Positions 1 to 7,643 of a stretch of DNA of 45,273 bases are shown here, piece by piece; position 1 is the first letter of the stretch; each line of letters opens with the position of its first letter. The notes beneath the pieces were generated by a model. It was not told the DNA's origin. It searched no databases and saw nothing but the letters and a program-made list of their open reading frames with translations. Source of the DNA: Planctomycetota bacterium (GTDB lineage Bacteria; Planctomycetota; JAJSAM01; JAJVHW01); the NCBI GenBank assembly GCA_021776825.1, contig JAJFFG010000121.1:1-45273 (forward strand). The letters are read 5' to 3'. Made by a program: the position numbers and the translations under genes.

Positions 1-53
1 CGCCCCTCGGGCCCCAGGCCAGGCTCTGCCGCCCGCCCCCGGGGGTCGCCGCG

Positions 54-82
54 CCCCCCGCCGCCGCCCCGGCGGCGGGGGG
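54..82. terminator. Very GC-rich hairpin near the window edge
   Basis: A perfect 12-bp stem made only of G and C (54-65 with 71-82) with a 5-nt loop, followed on the plus strand by AAATGTGT. It lies 166 bp beyond the mreB stop and could end transcription arriving from either side. There is no T-run, so function as an intrinsic terminator is uncertain. The rest of 1-165 holds no gene that I can support. Confidence 0.45.
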
Positions 83-165
83 AAATGTGTGCGCGCAGGT
101 CCCCGACCGGCGCCGCTGGCACTCGCCCGACGCGTGACGAGACCGAGCACACACCAGAGGGAGAA

Positions 166-252
166 TTAGGGCACGGGGCGTGCAGCGGGCCGGCGTCGCC
201 GACCTCGCCGACCTCGCCACCCGGCTCCCCCGCCGCACGCCCCGTGCCCTAA
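166..252 (-). repeat. 18-bp inverted repeat closing on the mreB stop codon
   Basis: The arms 166-183 and 235-252 are perfect reverse complements over 18 bp, separated by 51 nt. The near arm contains the mreB stop codon (249-251). The loop contains a 9-bp motif (about GACCTCGCC) in tandem. In the mRNA this would form a long hairpin starting at the stop codon, so a transcription end or mRNA-stabilising structure is plausible. There is no U-tract. Confidence 0.6.
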
Positions 253-1301
253 TCCTCGGAGGCGGACAGCATCGACCTGAACGACGTCAGGTTCTCGAGG
301 AAGATCTGCGTCCCGCGCGCCACGGCCGTGAGCGGGTCCTTCGCGACGCGGACGGGTAGACCCGTCTGCTCGGAGATCACGCGGTCGATACCGCGGATCA
401 GCGACCCGCCGCCCGCGAGGACGATGCCGAGATCGACGAGGTCGGCCGAGAGCTCGGGCGGCGTGTCCTCCAGCGTCGCCTTGATGGCGCTCATGATGTG
501 GAACAGCGGCTCGGTGAGGGCGTCGCGGATCTCTTCGGAGGTCACGACGACCTTGCGCGGCAGGCCGTGCTGGAGGTCGCGGCCCTTGACCTCCATGCTC
601 ATCTCTTTGCGGAGCGGATAGGCGCTGCCGATCGCGACCTTGATGCGCTCGGCGCTCTGCTCACCGATGAGCAGGTCGTAGTGCTTGCGGAGGTGCGCGA
701 TGATCGCCTCGTCGGCCTCGTCACCGGCGACGCGCACCGACTCCGAGTGAACGATGCCGGCCAGCGAGATCACGGCGACCTCGGTCGTGCCGCCGCCGAT
801 GTCGCAGATCATGCAGCCCGTCGGCTCGGTGATCGGTAGCCCGACCCCAATGGCTGCGGCCAGCGGCTCGGAGACGAGGTACACCTTTCGCGCACCCGCC
901 CGCTCGGCGCTGTTGATCACCGCACGGCGCTCGACCTGCGTGATGCCGCTCGGGATGGCGATCACCATGCGCGGTCGCACGAAGCTGCGCTGGTTGTGCA
1001 CCTTGCGGATGAAGTACCGCAGCATCGCTTCGGTGATCTCGAAGTCCGCGATCACGCCGTCCTTCATCGGACGGATGGCCTCGATGTGCCCGGGCGTCTT
1101 GCCGAGCATGTCCTTCGCGGCCCAACCGACGGCGGTGCCGCCGGCGGCGATCTCGTTCGTGCCCTTCTTGACGGCAACGACCGAGGGTTCGTTCAAGACG
1201 ATCCCCTCACCACGCACGGTCACGAGCGTGTTGGCCGTGCCAAGGTCGATGCCCATGTCGACGGAGAAGGCGCCGAGAAGGCGATCCCACAGATTGAGCA
1301 A
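249..1301 (-). CDS. mreB: Rod shape-determining protein MreB
   Basis: This is bacterial actin, which polymerises on the inner membrane and positions the cell-wall elongation machinery. The 350 residues are the usual MreB length and show the actin-fold nucleotide motifs in order: phosphate-1 DLGTANT (residues 19-25), phosphate-2 DIGGGT (167-172) and adenosine motif GIVLAGGGSL (292-301). The short hydrophobic N-terminus (MLNLWDRLLG) suits the membrane-binding helix of the family. The start is TTG at 1301, with GGAGGG at 1308-1313 six bases upstream; a nearby ATG at 1315 is out of frame. It is the last gene of a minus-strand group with lnt, a coiled-coil membrane protein and a 51-residue membrane protein, although a terminator at 1372-1401 separates it from the gene before. 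The stop lies inside a long inverted repeat. Confidence 0.97.
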   Translation of the reverse strand: MLNLWDRLLGAFSVDMGIDLGTANTLVTVRGEGIVLNEPSVVAVKKGTNEIAAGGTAVGWAAKDMLGKTPGHIEAIRPMKDGVIADFEITEAMLRYFIRKVHNQRSFVRPRMVIAIPSGITQVERRAVINSAERAGARKVYLVSEPLAAAIGVGLPITEPTGCMICDIGGGTTEVAVISLAGIVHSESVRVAGDEADEAIIAHLRKHYDLLIGEQSAERIKVAIGSAYPLRKEMSMEVKGRDLQHGLPRKVVVTSEEIRDALTEPLFHIMSAIKATLEDTPPELSADLVDLGIVLAGGGSLIRGIDRVISEQTGLPVRVAKDPLTAVARGTQIFLENLTSFRSMLSASED

Positions 1302-1362
1302 CCGGCGCCCTCCATTCGGACCGACGTGAAGACGCCGGACGTTGAGTCAGGATCGCGCGATC

Positions 1363-1401
1363 ATAGAGAAAGGGTCCGACGCCCCGGAGGACGTCGGACC
1401 C
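1363..1401 (-). terminator. Intrinsic terminator after the 51-residue protein gene
   Basis: A perfect 10-bp stem (1372-1381 with 1392-1401, GGGTCCGACG and its complement) has a 10-nt loop. On the minus strand it is followed by TTTCTCTAT (1363-1371). It sits 25 bp past the stop of the small membrane protein gene and upstream of mreB, so mreB probably has its own promoter or depends on read-through. Confidence 0.75.
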
Positions 1402-1426
1402 TTGTGGTCCGCGCGGAGGCCCGTGG

Positions 1427-1582
1427 CTACGCCATCGGTCCCACGCCGTACTGAGTCGCCGCGATGCTGGACATCATCCAGATGGCCCCGATCAAGATCA
1501 GGGTCGTCACGATGATCATCGCGTTGGCGAGGCCCGCGCCCTGGTCGGCGGGGAGGTCGTCGTCGTAGTCGGTGTCGGCCAT
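1427..1582 (-). CDS. 51-residue single-pass membrane protein
   Basis: I do not recognise a family. The ATG at 1582 has AGGAG (1589-1593) six bases upstream, and the frame runs 51 codons to TAG at 1427. The N-terminus is acidic (MADTDYDDDLPADQG), followed by one hydrophobic helix at about residues 20-42 (core NAMIIVTTLILIGAIWMM), then a short polar tail ending GVGPMA. The predicted topology is a small bitopic protein with an acidic, probably cytoplasmic, N-terminus. It lies 28 bp after the coiled-coil membrane protein gene and just before mreB, and is followed directly by a good terminator. A strong ribosome site, a coherent membrane segment and the gene order support it being real. A role beside the coiled-coil protein or in MreB-related envelope work is only a guess from position. 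Confidence 0.7.
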   Translation of the reverse strand: MADTDYDDDLPADQGAGLANAMIIVTTLILIGAIWMMSSIAATQYGVGPMA

Positions 1583-1610
1583 GTCGTTCTCCTGCGAGCT
1601 CGGTTCCGGC

Positions 1611-2456
1611 CTAGAGGTGCGTCGCCGCGCTGTCGCCCGACTGCGCGGCCTTACGCTTCAAACCCGACTTGGTGCGGGCCGAGGCGTGGTTCTTGAACAC
1701 CTTGTCCACGACGATCGTGGCGATGTACTCGTTGCCGCGCGAGACGGTGAACTCGTAGCCGACCTGCACGCCGTCGGACTGTCCGACCGACAGGATGTAG
1801 ATGTCGTTCTCGTTGTCGACCTTCTGGACGACACCGTCAACGCGCTTCATCGGCTGACGGCTGCTAGCGCCGTGCTCGTTCTCCATCATCGCGATGCGCG
1901 TAGCGAGCGCGTCGTTCTGATCGGTGAGGCCCTTGTTCGCGGCCTCCTGAGCGGCGGCAGCGCTGTTCGCGTCCGCAGCAGCCTGCTCGGAACTCGCGAG
2001 GCTCTCTTCGAGCGTCGCGACCCTGTCGAGTGCAGCGCGCTTCTCGCTCTCAGAGGTCGACAACTGACCGCGCTGGTTCTCGATGATCCCCTGCAACTCG
2101 GAGTTCTTCGTCTGCAGGTCGCCCTGGGCATTTGCCAGGGTCTGCTGCGACGACTCGAGCGCAGCGATGTGCGAGTTCAGCGTTGCGTTGCTGTCCTGCA
2201 GCATCTGGAGCTTGTCCTCGGCCGAGTTGGCGCGCCCTTCGGCGACCCCCTTGGCGGCGAGAGCAGTGTCCTTCTGCTGCTGCTGGTTCTCAGCCTGGGC
2301 CTTGAGGTCGGCGATCGACGTAGTCGTCGTCTCGACGACCGTGTCGTGCTTGGCCTTCCAGCTCTGCGTCGCGTTCAAAAACGTGCCCGCGGCGGCGAGG
2401 AACGCGACCGCGAGGATCAGGTTCACGACCACCATGATCTTGGCGAAGAGACTCAT
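1611..2456 (-). CDS. Membrane-anchored coiled-coil protein, MreC-like layout
   Basis: Of 281 residues from the ATG at 2456 (GGAGG at 2466-2470), the first about 30 form a single membrane anchor (MSLFAKIMVVVNLILAVAFL). Roughly residues 35-200 are Ala/Gln/Glu/Ser-rich heptads typical of a long coiled coil. The last about 80 residues look like a small beta domain with the pattern SVGQSDGVQVGYEFTVSRG, then IATIVVDKV. That pattern, in which a glycine-rich turn 'DGV.VG' is followed by a 'glvG.v..V' strand, resembles the beta-barrel part of MreC and also the C-terminal domain of FlgT-like proteins. Position beside mreB favours an MreC-like scaffold, but the coiled coil is much longer than in classical MreC and I cannot prove homology. 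An in-frame earlier start exists at 2492 but lacks a ribosome site. Confidence 0.85.
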   Translation of the reverse strand: MSLFAKIMVVVNLILAVAFLAAAGTFLNATQSWKAKHDTVVETTTTSIADLKAQAENQQQQKDTALAAKGVAEGRANSAEDKLQMLQDSNATLNSHIAALESSQQTLANAQGDLQTKNSELQGIIENQRGQLSTSESEKRAALDRVATLEESLASSEQAAADANSAAAAQEAANKGLTDQNDALATRIAMMENEHGASSRQPMKRVDGVVQKVDNENDIYILSVGQSDGVQVGYEFTVSRGNEYIATIVVDKVFKNHASARTKSGLKRKAAQSGDSAATHL

Positions 2457-2504
2457 CGGTTCAGGCCTCCCACAGCTCGTCCACATGCCCACGTGGACGG
2501 GCTC

Positions 2505-2510
2505 ATCCTA
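2505..2510 (-). promoter_or_regulatory. Candidate -10 element (TAGGAT) for the coiled-coil gene
   Basis: TAGGAT on the minus strand lies about 49 bp upstream of the ATG at 2456. It fits the TAnnnT hexamer seen ahead of several other genes in this window. No convincing -35 is visible. The surrounding gap (2457-2629) holds no gene. Confidence 0.3.
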
Positions 2511-2629
2511 TTCATGCCCAGCGGTCTGACCGCGTGGCGGATGCTAGGCGTGTCGCGTCTGGGGGGTCAAGAGGATTATCGACCCTCGCGAACATGCACT
2601 TGGTGCCGTCCTCAGTGGCACTTACGAGT

Positions 2630-4309
2630 CTACGGGGCGTCGACCCCGGAGTCGTGGCCCGCCCTCTCCCGTCGGCGGCGCAGAACGCCCCATACCAAGC
2701 CCAGGAATCCCAGCACCCAGGCGGGCGTTTCGCCCCAGAGGAGAAAGGGCGTCCCACCCTGGGCCAGAGGCACGGTCGCCACGAGCACACCGGAGATGTC
2801 CGTCGTCCGGCCGACCTGGTCCGTGATCGTCGGACCGATCTGCCCGTCGGGCCCGATGACCACCGAGGGCCCGTTGTTACTGGCGAGCACGAACGAGCGG
2901 CCGTTCTCGACAGCTCGGAAGCGCGCGATACCGAGCGCTTGCTGCATGAAGGCCGTCTGCTCGAACCAGCCGTAGTTCGCCGCGAGGAGCAGGAAGTCGG
3001 CGCCGTCGTTGGTCCGCTGCCGCGGAATCTCGGGGAACACGGATTCCCAGCAGATGAGCACGCCGACCGCCGATTCGGTCTCGCCGTGTGTGACGGAGAG
3101 CAGCAGTCCCCCGTCTCCGGCGGTCATCGCGTCTGGCAGCCCGGCGTTCGCCTTCAGCGCCGCCTCGATCTGGTCGCCGAACGGCATGATGTCGAGATAG
3201 GGGACGTACTCGCCCCCAGGCGCGAGGTGCTCCTTGTCCTGGATTCCGCGCGGGGTGCCGTCCGCATCGAGTTTCACGACGGAGTTGAAGACGCGGTCGA
3301 GCCGGTCTTTCACGCGAATGCCGGCCAGCGTCTGCGCGCCGGACGACATGCGGGTCAGGATCCGGAGCACGCGGTCGTTGCTCGCGCGTCGTTTCGCGTC
3401 GCCCGGGTCGTCGAGGGGCCGGTACAGCTCCGCGGGCACCATGGTCTCCGGCCACACCACGACATCGATCGTCTCGCCCGCCGCCTGCGCCTCCGCCCAC
3501 GCCTCGACGATCAGGTCGTCGTGCTTGCGGAGCCACTCGCGCACGAACTCTCTGTCGAGCGCGCGCTGCTGCTCGGGGGTCAGGGTCTGCGCCCCTGCCA
3601 CCTGTTCCTTGAGTTCCTGGGGGATGTCCGCCTGCAGCAGGGCCACGCGCGGACCCGGCGTGGTCTCGATGTCCGGCTTTGCGAGCGCCCATCCCGCCAG
3701 GACCGCCCAGGCGATCACCGCCGGAAGCAGTGGGCGGAGCGTCCGGTCGCCCCCGTCGAGCCGACGCGCGACGATCTCGGCTAGTCCCGCCCCGAGCAGG
3801 ACGATGGCCACGGTGGCACCGTGGACGCCGAACAGATCGGCCGAGCCGAGCAGCACCGGGTTCTCCCATCCGGAGTACCCGATGAGCAGCCACGGGAAGC
3901 CGGTCAGCGCGACGCTGCGCAGCATGTCGACCAGGAGCTGCAGCAACACCGCGCCGAGCACCCAGGACGCGCCGCCCCGACGCAGCCAGAGCCGAGAGAG
4001 AAGCCAGCCGTGCAGACCCATGAAGCCGGCAGACCAGATGGCGGTGAAGACCCACCCACCCCCGACCGTCTTCGAGATCCAGAAGATCCCGGGGAAGAAG
4101 ACGACCAGACCGGCGAGCCAGCCCTGGCGGCCGGCTCGCTCGCCGCGACGCAGCCGCATCGAGAGGAGGAGAATGGCCACGCCCACGGGCGCCAGGAAGC
4201 CGAGATCGAGCGGCGGGAACGACGCGCACAGCAGCGCGCCCCCGACCAGCGGGGCTGCCCAGAATCCGCGCAGGAGCCGTTCGACGGTGCTCACAGGCCC
4301 GGTACTCAC
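2630..4309 (-). CDS. lnt: Apolipoprotein N-acyltransferase Lnt
   Basis: This enzyme transfers an acyl chain from phospholipid to the N-terminal diacylglyceryl-cysteine of lipoproteins, the last step of lipoprotein maturation, in the inner membrane. The 559 residues comprise several N-terminal membrane helices (to about residue 210), a nitrilase-fold domain (about 220-510) and a C-terminal helix (about 521-542). The catalytic triad is visible: Glu288 in VVWPETMVP, Lys359 in QDKEHLAPGGEYVPY and Cys420 in VGVLICWESVFPE. The GTG start at 4309 overlaps the moeA stop by four bases (GTGA), so the two are translationally coupled. Substrates are present in this same window, namely lipobox proteins at 17043-17552 and 19565-21181. 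Confidence 0.96.
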   Translation of the reverse strand: MSTGPVSTVERLLRGFWAAPLVGGALLCASFPPLDLGFLAPVGVAILLLSMRLRRGERAGRQGWLAGLVVFFPGIFWISKTVGGGWVFTAIWSAGFMGLHGWLLSRLWLRRGGASWVLGAVLLQLLVDMLRSVALTGFPWLLIGYSGWENPVLLGSADLFGVHGATVAIVLLGAGLAEIVARRLDGGDRTLRPLLPAVIAWAVLAGWALAKPDIETTPGPRVALLQADIPQELKEQVAGAQTLTPEQQRALDREFVREWLRKHDDLIVEAWAEAQAAGETIDVVVWPETMVPAELYRPLDDPGDAKRRASNDRVLRILTRMSSGAQTLAGIRVKDRLDRVFNSVVKLDADGTPRGIQDKEHLAPGGEYVPYLDIMPFGDQIEAALKANAGLPDAMTAGDGGLLLSVTHGETESAVGVLICWESVFPEIPRQRTNDGADFLLLAANYGWFEQTAFMQQALGIARFRAVENGRSFVLASNNGPSVVIGPDGQIGPTITDQVGRTTDISGVLVATVPLAQGGTPFLLWGETPAWVLGFLGLVWGVLRRRRERAGHDSGVDAP

Positions 4310-5568
4310 AGGCCCAGCCTCCCGCGGAGGGATACGAGTTCGACCTCGTCGCCGATGGCGCTGGCTGGAGCCTCGGGCGGCACGATGGCGAGGGCGTCGG
4401 CGTCGGCAAACCCGAACACGTCCCCGGAGCCACGGTAGGCGACGGGCCAGGCACCCAGTCGCCCGTCGGGGCGCCAGGCCACACGGACAGGATCGTGCCG
4501 CCTCCGCCAGGTTCCGGCGGCGAGCGGCCCCTCGAGGACGGCCCGCACGCTCGGCGGCGTGTCCGGCAGTCCAAGCATCCGCTCGATCGCGGGACGCGCG
4601 AAGAGCGTCGCCGTGACCAGGGCCGAGACCGGATTGCCCGGCAGCCCGAACACGAGGGTGTCGCCGCGCACCCCGAACCAGAGCGGCTTCCCCGGCTGGA
4701 GGCGCACGCCGTGGAACACGCGCTCCACGCCAGCCGCGGCGAGCGTCTCGGGCACGAGGTCGTAGTCGCCGACGCTCACGCCGCCGGTCAGGACACAGAC
4801 GTCAGCCGTCAGTGCCTCGTCGATCGCCGCTCGCAGACCACCGACATTGTCGGGTGCGTGGAGCGCACGCGTGGCGTCGGCTCCAAACGAACGGAGCGCT
4901 GCGAGCAGCGCGGGCGCGTTGCTGTTGCGGATTCGACCGGGACCGGGCACGGCATCGACCGGAACCAGTTCGTCCCCCGTCGAGATCACAACCGCCCGAG
5001 GTCGACGCGCGACCGAGACGTTCGCGCATCCGACCGAACCGAGCACACCGACGAGCGCCGAGCTGATCCGTTGGCCTGCGCGCCCCACAACGTGACCGGC
5101 CGCGCACTCGTGGCCCCGCGGGACGACGAACGCGCCGGCTCGCACGCTGGTGTCGATCCGCACAAGCGCCGGCGGACCGTCGAGTGCAGGCGGGCCATCG
5201 AGCCCAGGCCTGCCGTCGAGAACAGCGCAGTCCTCCTGCATGACCACGGCGTCCGCTCCGTCGGGCAGCGCTCCGCCGGTGAAGATCCGGGCCGCCGCGC
5301 CGGCCGGGAGCGAGGCAGCGGACGGCGACCCAGCGGGGATCTCGAACGCCACGGGCAGTTCGACGCCGGACGCCGCCGCGTCTGCCGCGCGCACGGCATA
5401 CCCGTCGACCCGGCTGCGACGGAACGGCGGATGGTCGTCGTCCGCGAGCACGTCCGAGGCGAGCACGCGATCGTGCGCCTCGTCGAGCGGCGCCGTCTCT
5501 GCACGGGGGGCCGGCACGCGTTCGAGAACGAGCGCGCGGGCTTCGGCGACATCGAGGAGGGGACGCAT
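4306..5568 (-). CDS. moeA: Molybdopterin molybdenumtransferase MoeA
   Basis: MoeA inserts molybdate into adenylylated molybdopterin in molybdenum-cofactor synthesis, in the cytoplasm. Numbered from the start chosen here it has 420 residues, near the family norm. Visible motifs are RSRVDGYAVR near the N-terminus, TGGALPDGADAVV, the MoCF-type TGGVSVGDYD (about 261-270) and GLPGNPVSA (about 308-316). Between these sits a short Gly/Pro-rich insertion in which GPPAL is repeated, encoded by a small in-gene tandem repeat at about 5165-5215. I chose the ATG at 5568 because MRPLLDVAEA matches typical MoeA starts; a GTG at 5598 is also in frame and neither has a clear ribosome site. No other molybdenum-cofactor gene is in the window. 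Confidence 0.93.
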   Translation of the reverse strand: MRPLLDVAEARALVLERVPAPRAETAPLDEAHDRVLASDVLADDDHPPFRRSRVDGYAVRAADAAASGVELPVAFEIPAGSPSAASLPAGAAARIFTGGALPDGADAVVMQEDCAVLDGRPGLDGPPALDGPPALVRIDTSVRAGAFVVPRGHECAAGHVVGRAGQRISSALVGVLGSVGCANVSVARRPRAVVISTGDELVPVDAVPGPGRIRNSNAPALLAALRSFGADATRALHAPDNVGGLRAAIDEALTADVCVLTGGVSVGDYDLVPETLAAAGVERVFHGVRLQPGKPLWFGVRGDTLVFGLPGNPVSALVTATLFARPAIERMLGLPDTPPSVRAVLEGPLAAGTWRRRHDPVRVAWRPDGRLGAWPVAYRGSGDVFGFADADALAIVPPEAPASAIGDEVELVSLRGRLGL

Positions 5569-5627
5569 CACCGCATTGAAACCCGACCGGGCCCGCACCG
5601 GAAGTCGTGGCCCGCCGGGCGCGCCGC

Positions 5628-5633
5628 TAGATT
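5628..5633 (+). promoter_or_regulatory. Candidate -10 element (TAGATT) for the ribH operon
   Basis: TAGATT sits 36 bp before the ribH ATG, in the 101-bp divergent gap between moeA and ribH. It is preceded by CGC, as are other TAnnnT hexamers in the window. No clear -35 is seen. Confidence 0.3.
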
Positions 5634-5669
5634 CGAGGGCTTCTCGGACCGAGGCAGCGAGGAGTGGAC

Positions 5670-6170
5670 ATGCACGAGCTGGAAGGGCGGGCGTTAGGAG
5701 CGCGCCGCCGCATCGGGATCGCGGTCGCGCGCTACAACGAGGACGTCACCTCGAAGTTGCTCGCGGGCGCGCTCGATGCGCTCCGCGGAGCCGGCGTGGC
5801 AGACGACGACGTCGTCGTGGCCCACGTACCCGGCGCCGTCGAGCTGCCGCTCACGTGTCAGGCGCTGCTGCGCGCCGGAGGCTACGACGCCGTCCTCGCG
5901 CTCGGCGCGGTCATCCGCGGCGAGACGGATCACTACGACTACGTCTGCGAAGCTGCCGAGCAAGGCGTGCTCAGGGTCGGTCTCGATCACCACGTTCCGG
6001 TCATGCTCGGCGTCCTCACCTGCGGGACGCAGGAGCAGGCCCTCGATCGCGCTGGCGGTGCGCGCGGGAACAAGGGGGCCGAGGTGGCGCTCGACGCATT
6101 GCGCATGGCGGACCTCTTGTCGCGCGTCGCGACACCCAGCCGCCCAGTGTCGAGTGGAGCAAGTGACTGA
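5670..6170 (+). CDS. ribH: 6,7-dimethyl-8-ribityllumazine synthase RibH
   Basis: RibH condenses 5-amino-6-ribitylamino-uracil with dihydroxybutanone phosphate, the penultimate step of riboflavin synthesis. The 166 residues are standard length. RYNEDVT at residues 21-27 matches the substrate-binding turn, GETDHYDYV carries the catalytic His88, and GVLTCGTQEQA plus GNKGAEVA are the conserved C-terminal segments. The ATG at 5670 has AGGAG (5660-5664) at good spacing; a GTG six bases earlier overlaps that ribosome site and is less likely. The stop overlaps the nusB start by one base (TGATG). The ribH-nusB pairing is common in bacteria. No other riboflavin gene or FMN riboswitch is seen nearby. 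Confidence 0.96.
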   Translation: MHELEGRALGARRRIGIAVARYNEDVTSKLLAGALDALRGAGVADDDVVVAHVPGAVELPLTCQALLRAGGYDAVLALGAVIRGETDHYDYVCEAAEQGVLRVGLDHHVPVMLGVLTCGTQEQALDRAGGARGNKGAEVALDALRMADLLSRVATPSRPVSSGASD

Positions 6171-6580
6171 TGAAGGCCCGCCGCAAGGCTCGTGAGATCG
6201 CGTTGACGTTCCTCTACCAGTGGGACGTGCGGGGCGAAGAGGTCCTGCCTGAGATGGACGAGCTGCTCGTCCGCGACCGTCGCGACGAGGACGTCGCGGA
6301 GTACGTGAAGCTCCTGACGCGCGGCGTGATCGCCGAGGTTCAGGAGATCGATCACCTGATCACCGAGGCGGCTGAGCACTGGAGCCTCACGCGCATGGCC
6401 GCCGTCGATCGCAACGTCCTGCGCATGGGCGTCTACGAGATGCGCTTCCGCAACGAGGACGTACCCGCCAAGGTGGCCATCAACGAGGCCATCGAGCTGG
6501 CCAAGCGCTTCAGCACGGCGCAGAGCGGGGCGTTCGTCAACGGCGTGCTCGACCGCGTGCGGCGCGGATTGGCGCTCTGA
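6170..6580 (+). CDS. nusB: Transcription antitermination factor NusB
   Basis: NusB binds boxA RNA with NusE (ribosomal protein S10) and promotes antitermination, mainly in rRNA operons. The 136 residues are typical. The N-terminal RRKAREIALTFLYQWD, the central WSLTRMAAVDRNVLRMGVYEM and the terminal PAKVAINEAIELAKRFST...FVNGVLDRV are the classic NusB blocks. It starts within the ribH stop (TGATG) and is followed 15 bp later by ftsY, so ribH, nusB and ftsY read as one operon. The protein shows no unusual feature. Confidence 0.97.
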   Translation: MKARRKAREIALTFLYQWDVRGEEVLPEMDELLVRDRRDEDVAEYVKLLTRGVIAEVQEIDHLITEAAEHWSLTRMAAVDRNVLRMGVYEMRFRNEDVPAKVAINEAIELAKRFSTAQSGAFVNGVLDRVRRGLAL

Positions 6581-6595
6581 GGAGGGCCGCCGCCG

Positions 6596-7510
6596 ATGAG
6601 ATTCGGTCGTCTCCGTGACTCGCTACGCAAGACCTCGCAGGCGCTCGCCGGGCGCCTGAAGGCACTCGTCAAGGGCCGCCGCATCGACGAGAGCCTGTGG
6701 GTGGACGTCGAGGAGGTCCTCATCACCAGCGACGTCGGCGTCGAGGCGACCGATGCGCTCGTCGACGCCGCCCGGACGGCCGCGAAGCACGGTGAGATCC
6801 TGAAGAGCGAGGACGTCGTGCCGTGGATCCGCGGACGCATGACCGACCGCCTTACCGCCGGCGACCACGGACTGCGTTGGAACGAGGGCGGCACGACCGT
6901 GGTGCTCGTCGCGGGCGTGAACGGCTCTGGGAAGACCACCTCGATCGCCAAACTCACCAAGTGGGTCACGGCCCAGGGGCGCTCGTGCATGGTCGCCGCC
7001 TGCGACACGTACCGCGCCGCGGCCGTCGCGCAGCTGACGATCTGGAGTGAGCGGCTCGACGTGCCGATCGTGAAGCAGTCGCAGGGCGCCGATCCCGCCG
7101 CGGTCGCGTTCGACGCTGCCGAGTCCGCCGCCTCCCGTGGTGTGGACGTGCTGATCGTCGACACGGCGGGCCGTCTCCACACTCAGCGCAACCTGATGGA
7201 AGAGTTGGGCAAGATCACGCGCGTGCTGGGGAAGAAGATCCCGGGCGCCCCGCACGAGACGCTGCTCGTCCTCGACGGGACCGCCGGGCAGAACGGGCTG
7301 CAGCAGACGCGGCGCTTCCGCGAGCACGCCGAGGTCACCGGGCTGATCGTCTCCAAGCTCGACGGCACGGCCAAGGGCGGCGTGGTGCTGTCGATCAAGG
7401 ATGACCTCGACGTGCCCGTGAAGTTCGTGGGCACGGGCGAGACGGCCGACGACTTGGCGCCGTTCGAGCCCGCGACGTTCGTGGCTGCCCTGTTCGGAGA
7501 CGAGGATTGA
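6596..7510 (+). CDS. ftsY: Signal recognition particle receptor FtsY
   Basis: FtsY is the GTPase receptor for SRP-bound ribosomes at the inner membrane and docks nascent membrane proteins to SecYEG. The 304 residues comprise an NG core: an N-domain helical bundle (about 1-90), then G1 GVNGSGKT (107-114), DTYRAAA (137-143), DTAGR (189-193), SKLDGTAKGG (253-262) and GTGE (279-282). There is no long acidic A-domain, as in many non-enteric bacteria. GGAGGG at 6581-6586 lies nine bases before the ATG. The last seven codons, including the stop, form the first unit of a 21-bp tandem repeat running on to 7575. Confidence 0.97.
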   Translation: MRFGRLRDSLRKTSQALAGRLKALVKGRRIDESLWVDVEEVLITSDVGVEATDALVDAARTAAKHGEILKSEDVVPWIRGRMTDRLTAGDHGLRWNEGGTTVVLVAGVNGSGKTTSIAKLTKWVTAQGRSCMVAACDTYRAAAVAQLTIWSERLDVPIVKQSQGADPAAVAFDAAESAASRGVDVLIVDTAGRLHTQRNLMEELGKITRVLGKKIPGAPHETLLVLDGTAGQNGLQQTRRFREHAEVTGLIVSKLDGTAKGGVVLSIKDDLDVPVKFVGTGETADDLAPFEPATFVAALFGDED

Positions 7511-7575
7511 TCGTTCGGAGACGAGGACTGATCGTTCGGAGACGAGGATTGATCGCTCGGAGACGAGGACTGATC
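7492..7575 (+). repeat. 21-bp tandem repeat, 4 units, starting inside the ftsY 3' end
   Basis: The units are 7492-7512, 7513-7533, 7534-7554 and 7555-7575. The first holds the last codons of ftsY (Phe-Gly-Asp-Glu-Asp-stop). Because 21 is a multiple of three, each further unit repeats the TGA in the same frame. Units differ only at an ATT/ACT position and one T/C. Each begins GTTCGG or GCTCGG. Confidence 0.9.
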
Positions 7576-7643
7576 TTCACTCTGAGCGCACGAAGCGCGC
7601 GCGCCGGGCGTCCATAGTCAACGGGTCCTCCCGCCCCGCCATC

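Noticed and set aside
1572..2975. A 467-codon plus-strand frame opposite the coiled-coil gene and lnt
   Set aside because: It is antisense to two well-supported genes, Arg/Leu/Val-rich and without domains; long antisense frames are expected in high-GC DNA.
5568..5670. FMN riboswitch before ribH
   Set aside because: The gap is only 101 bp and lacks the conserved RFN-element blocks.
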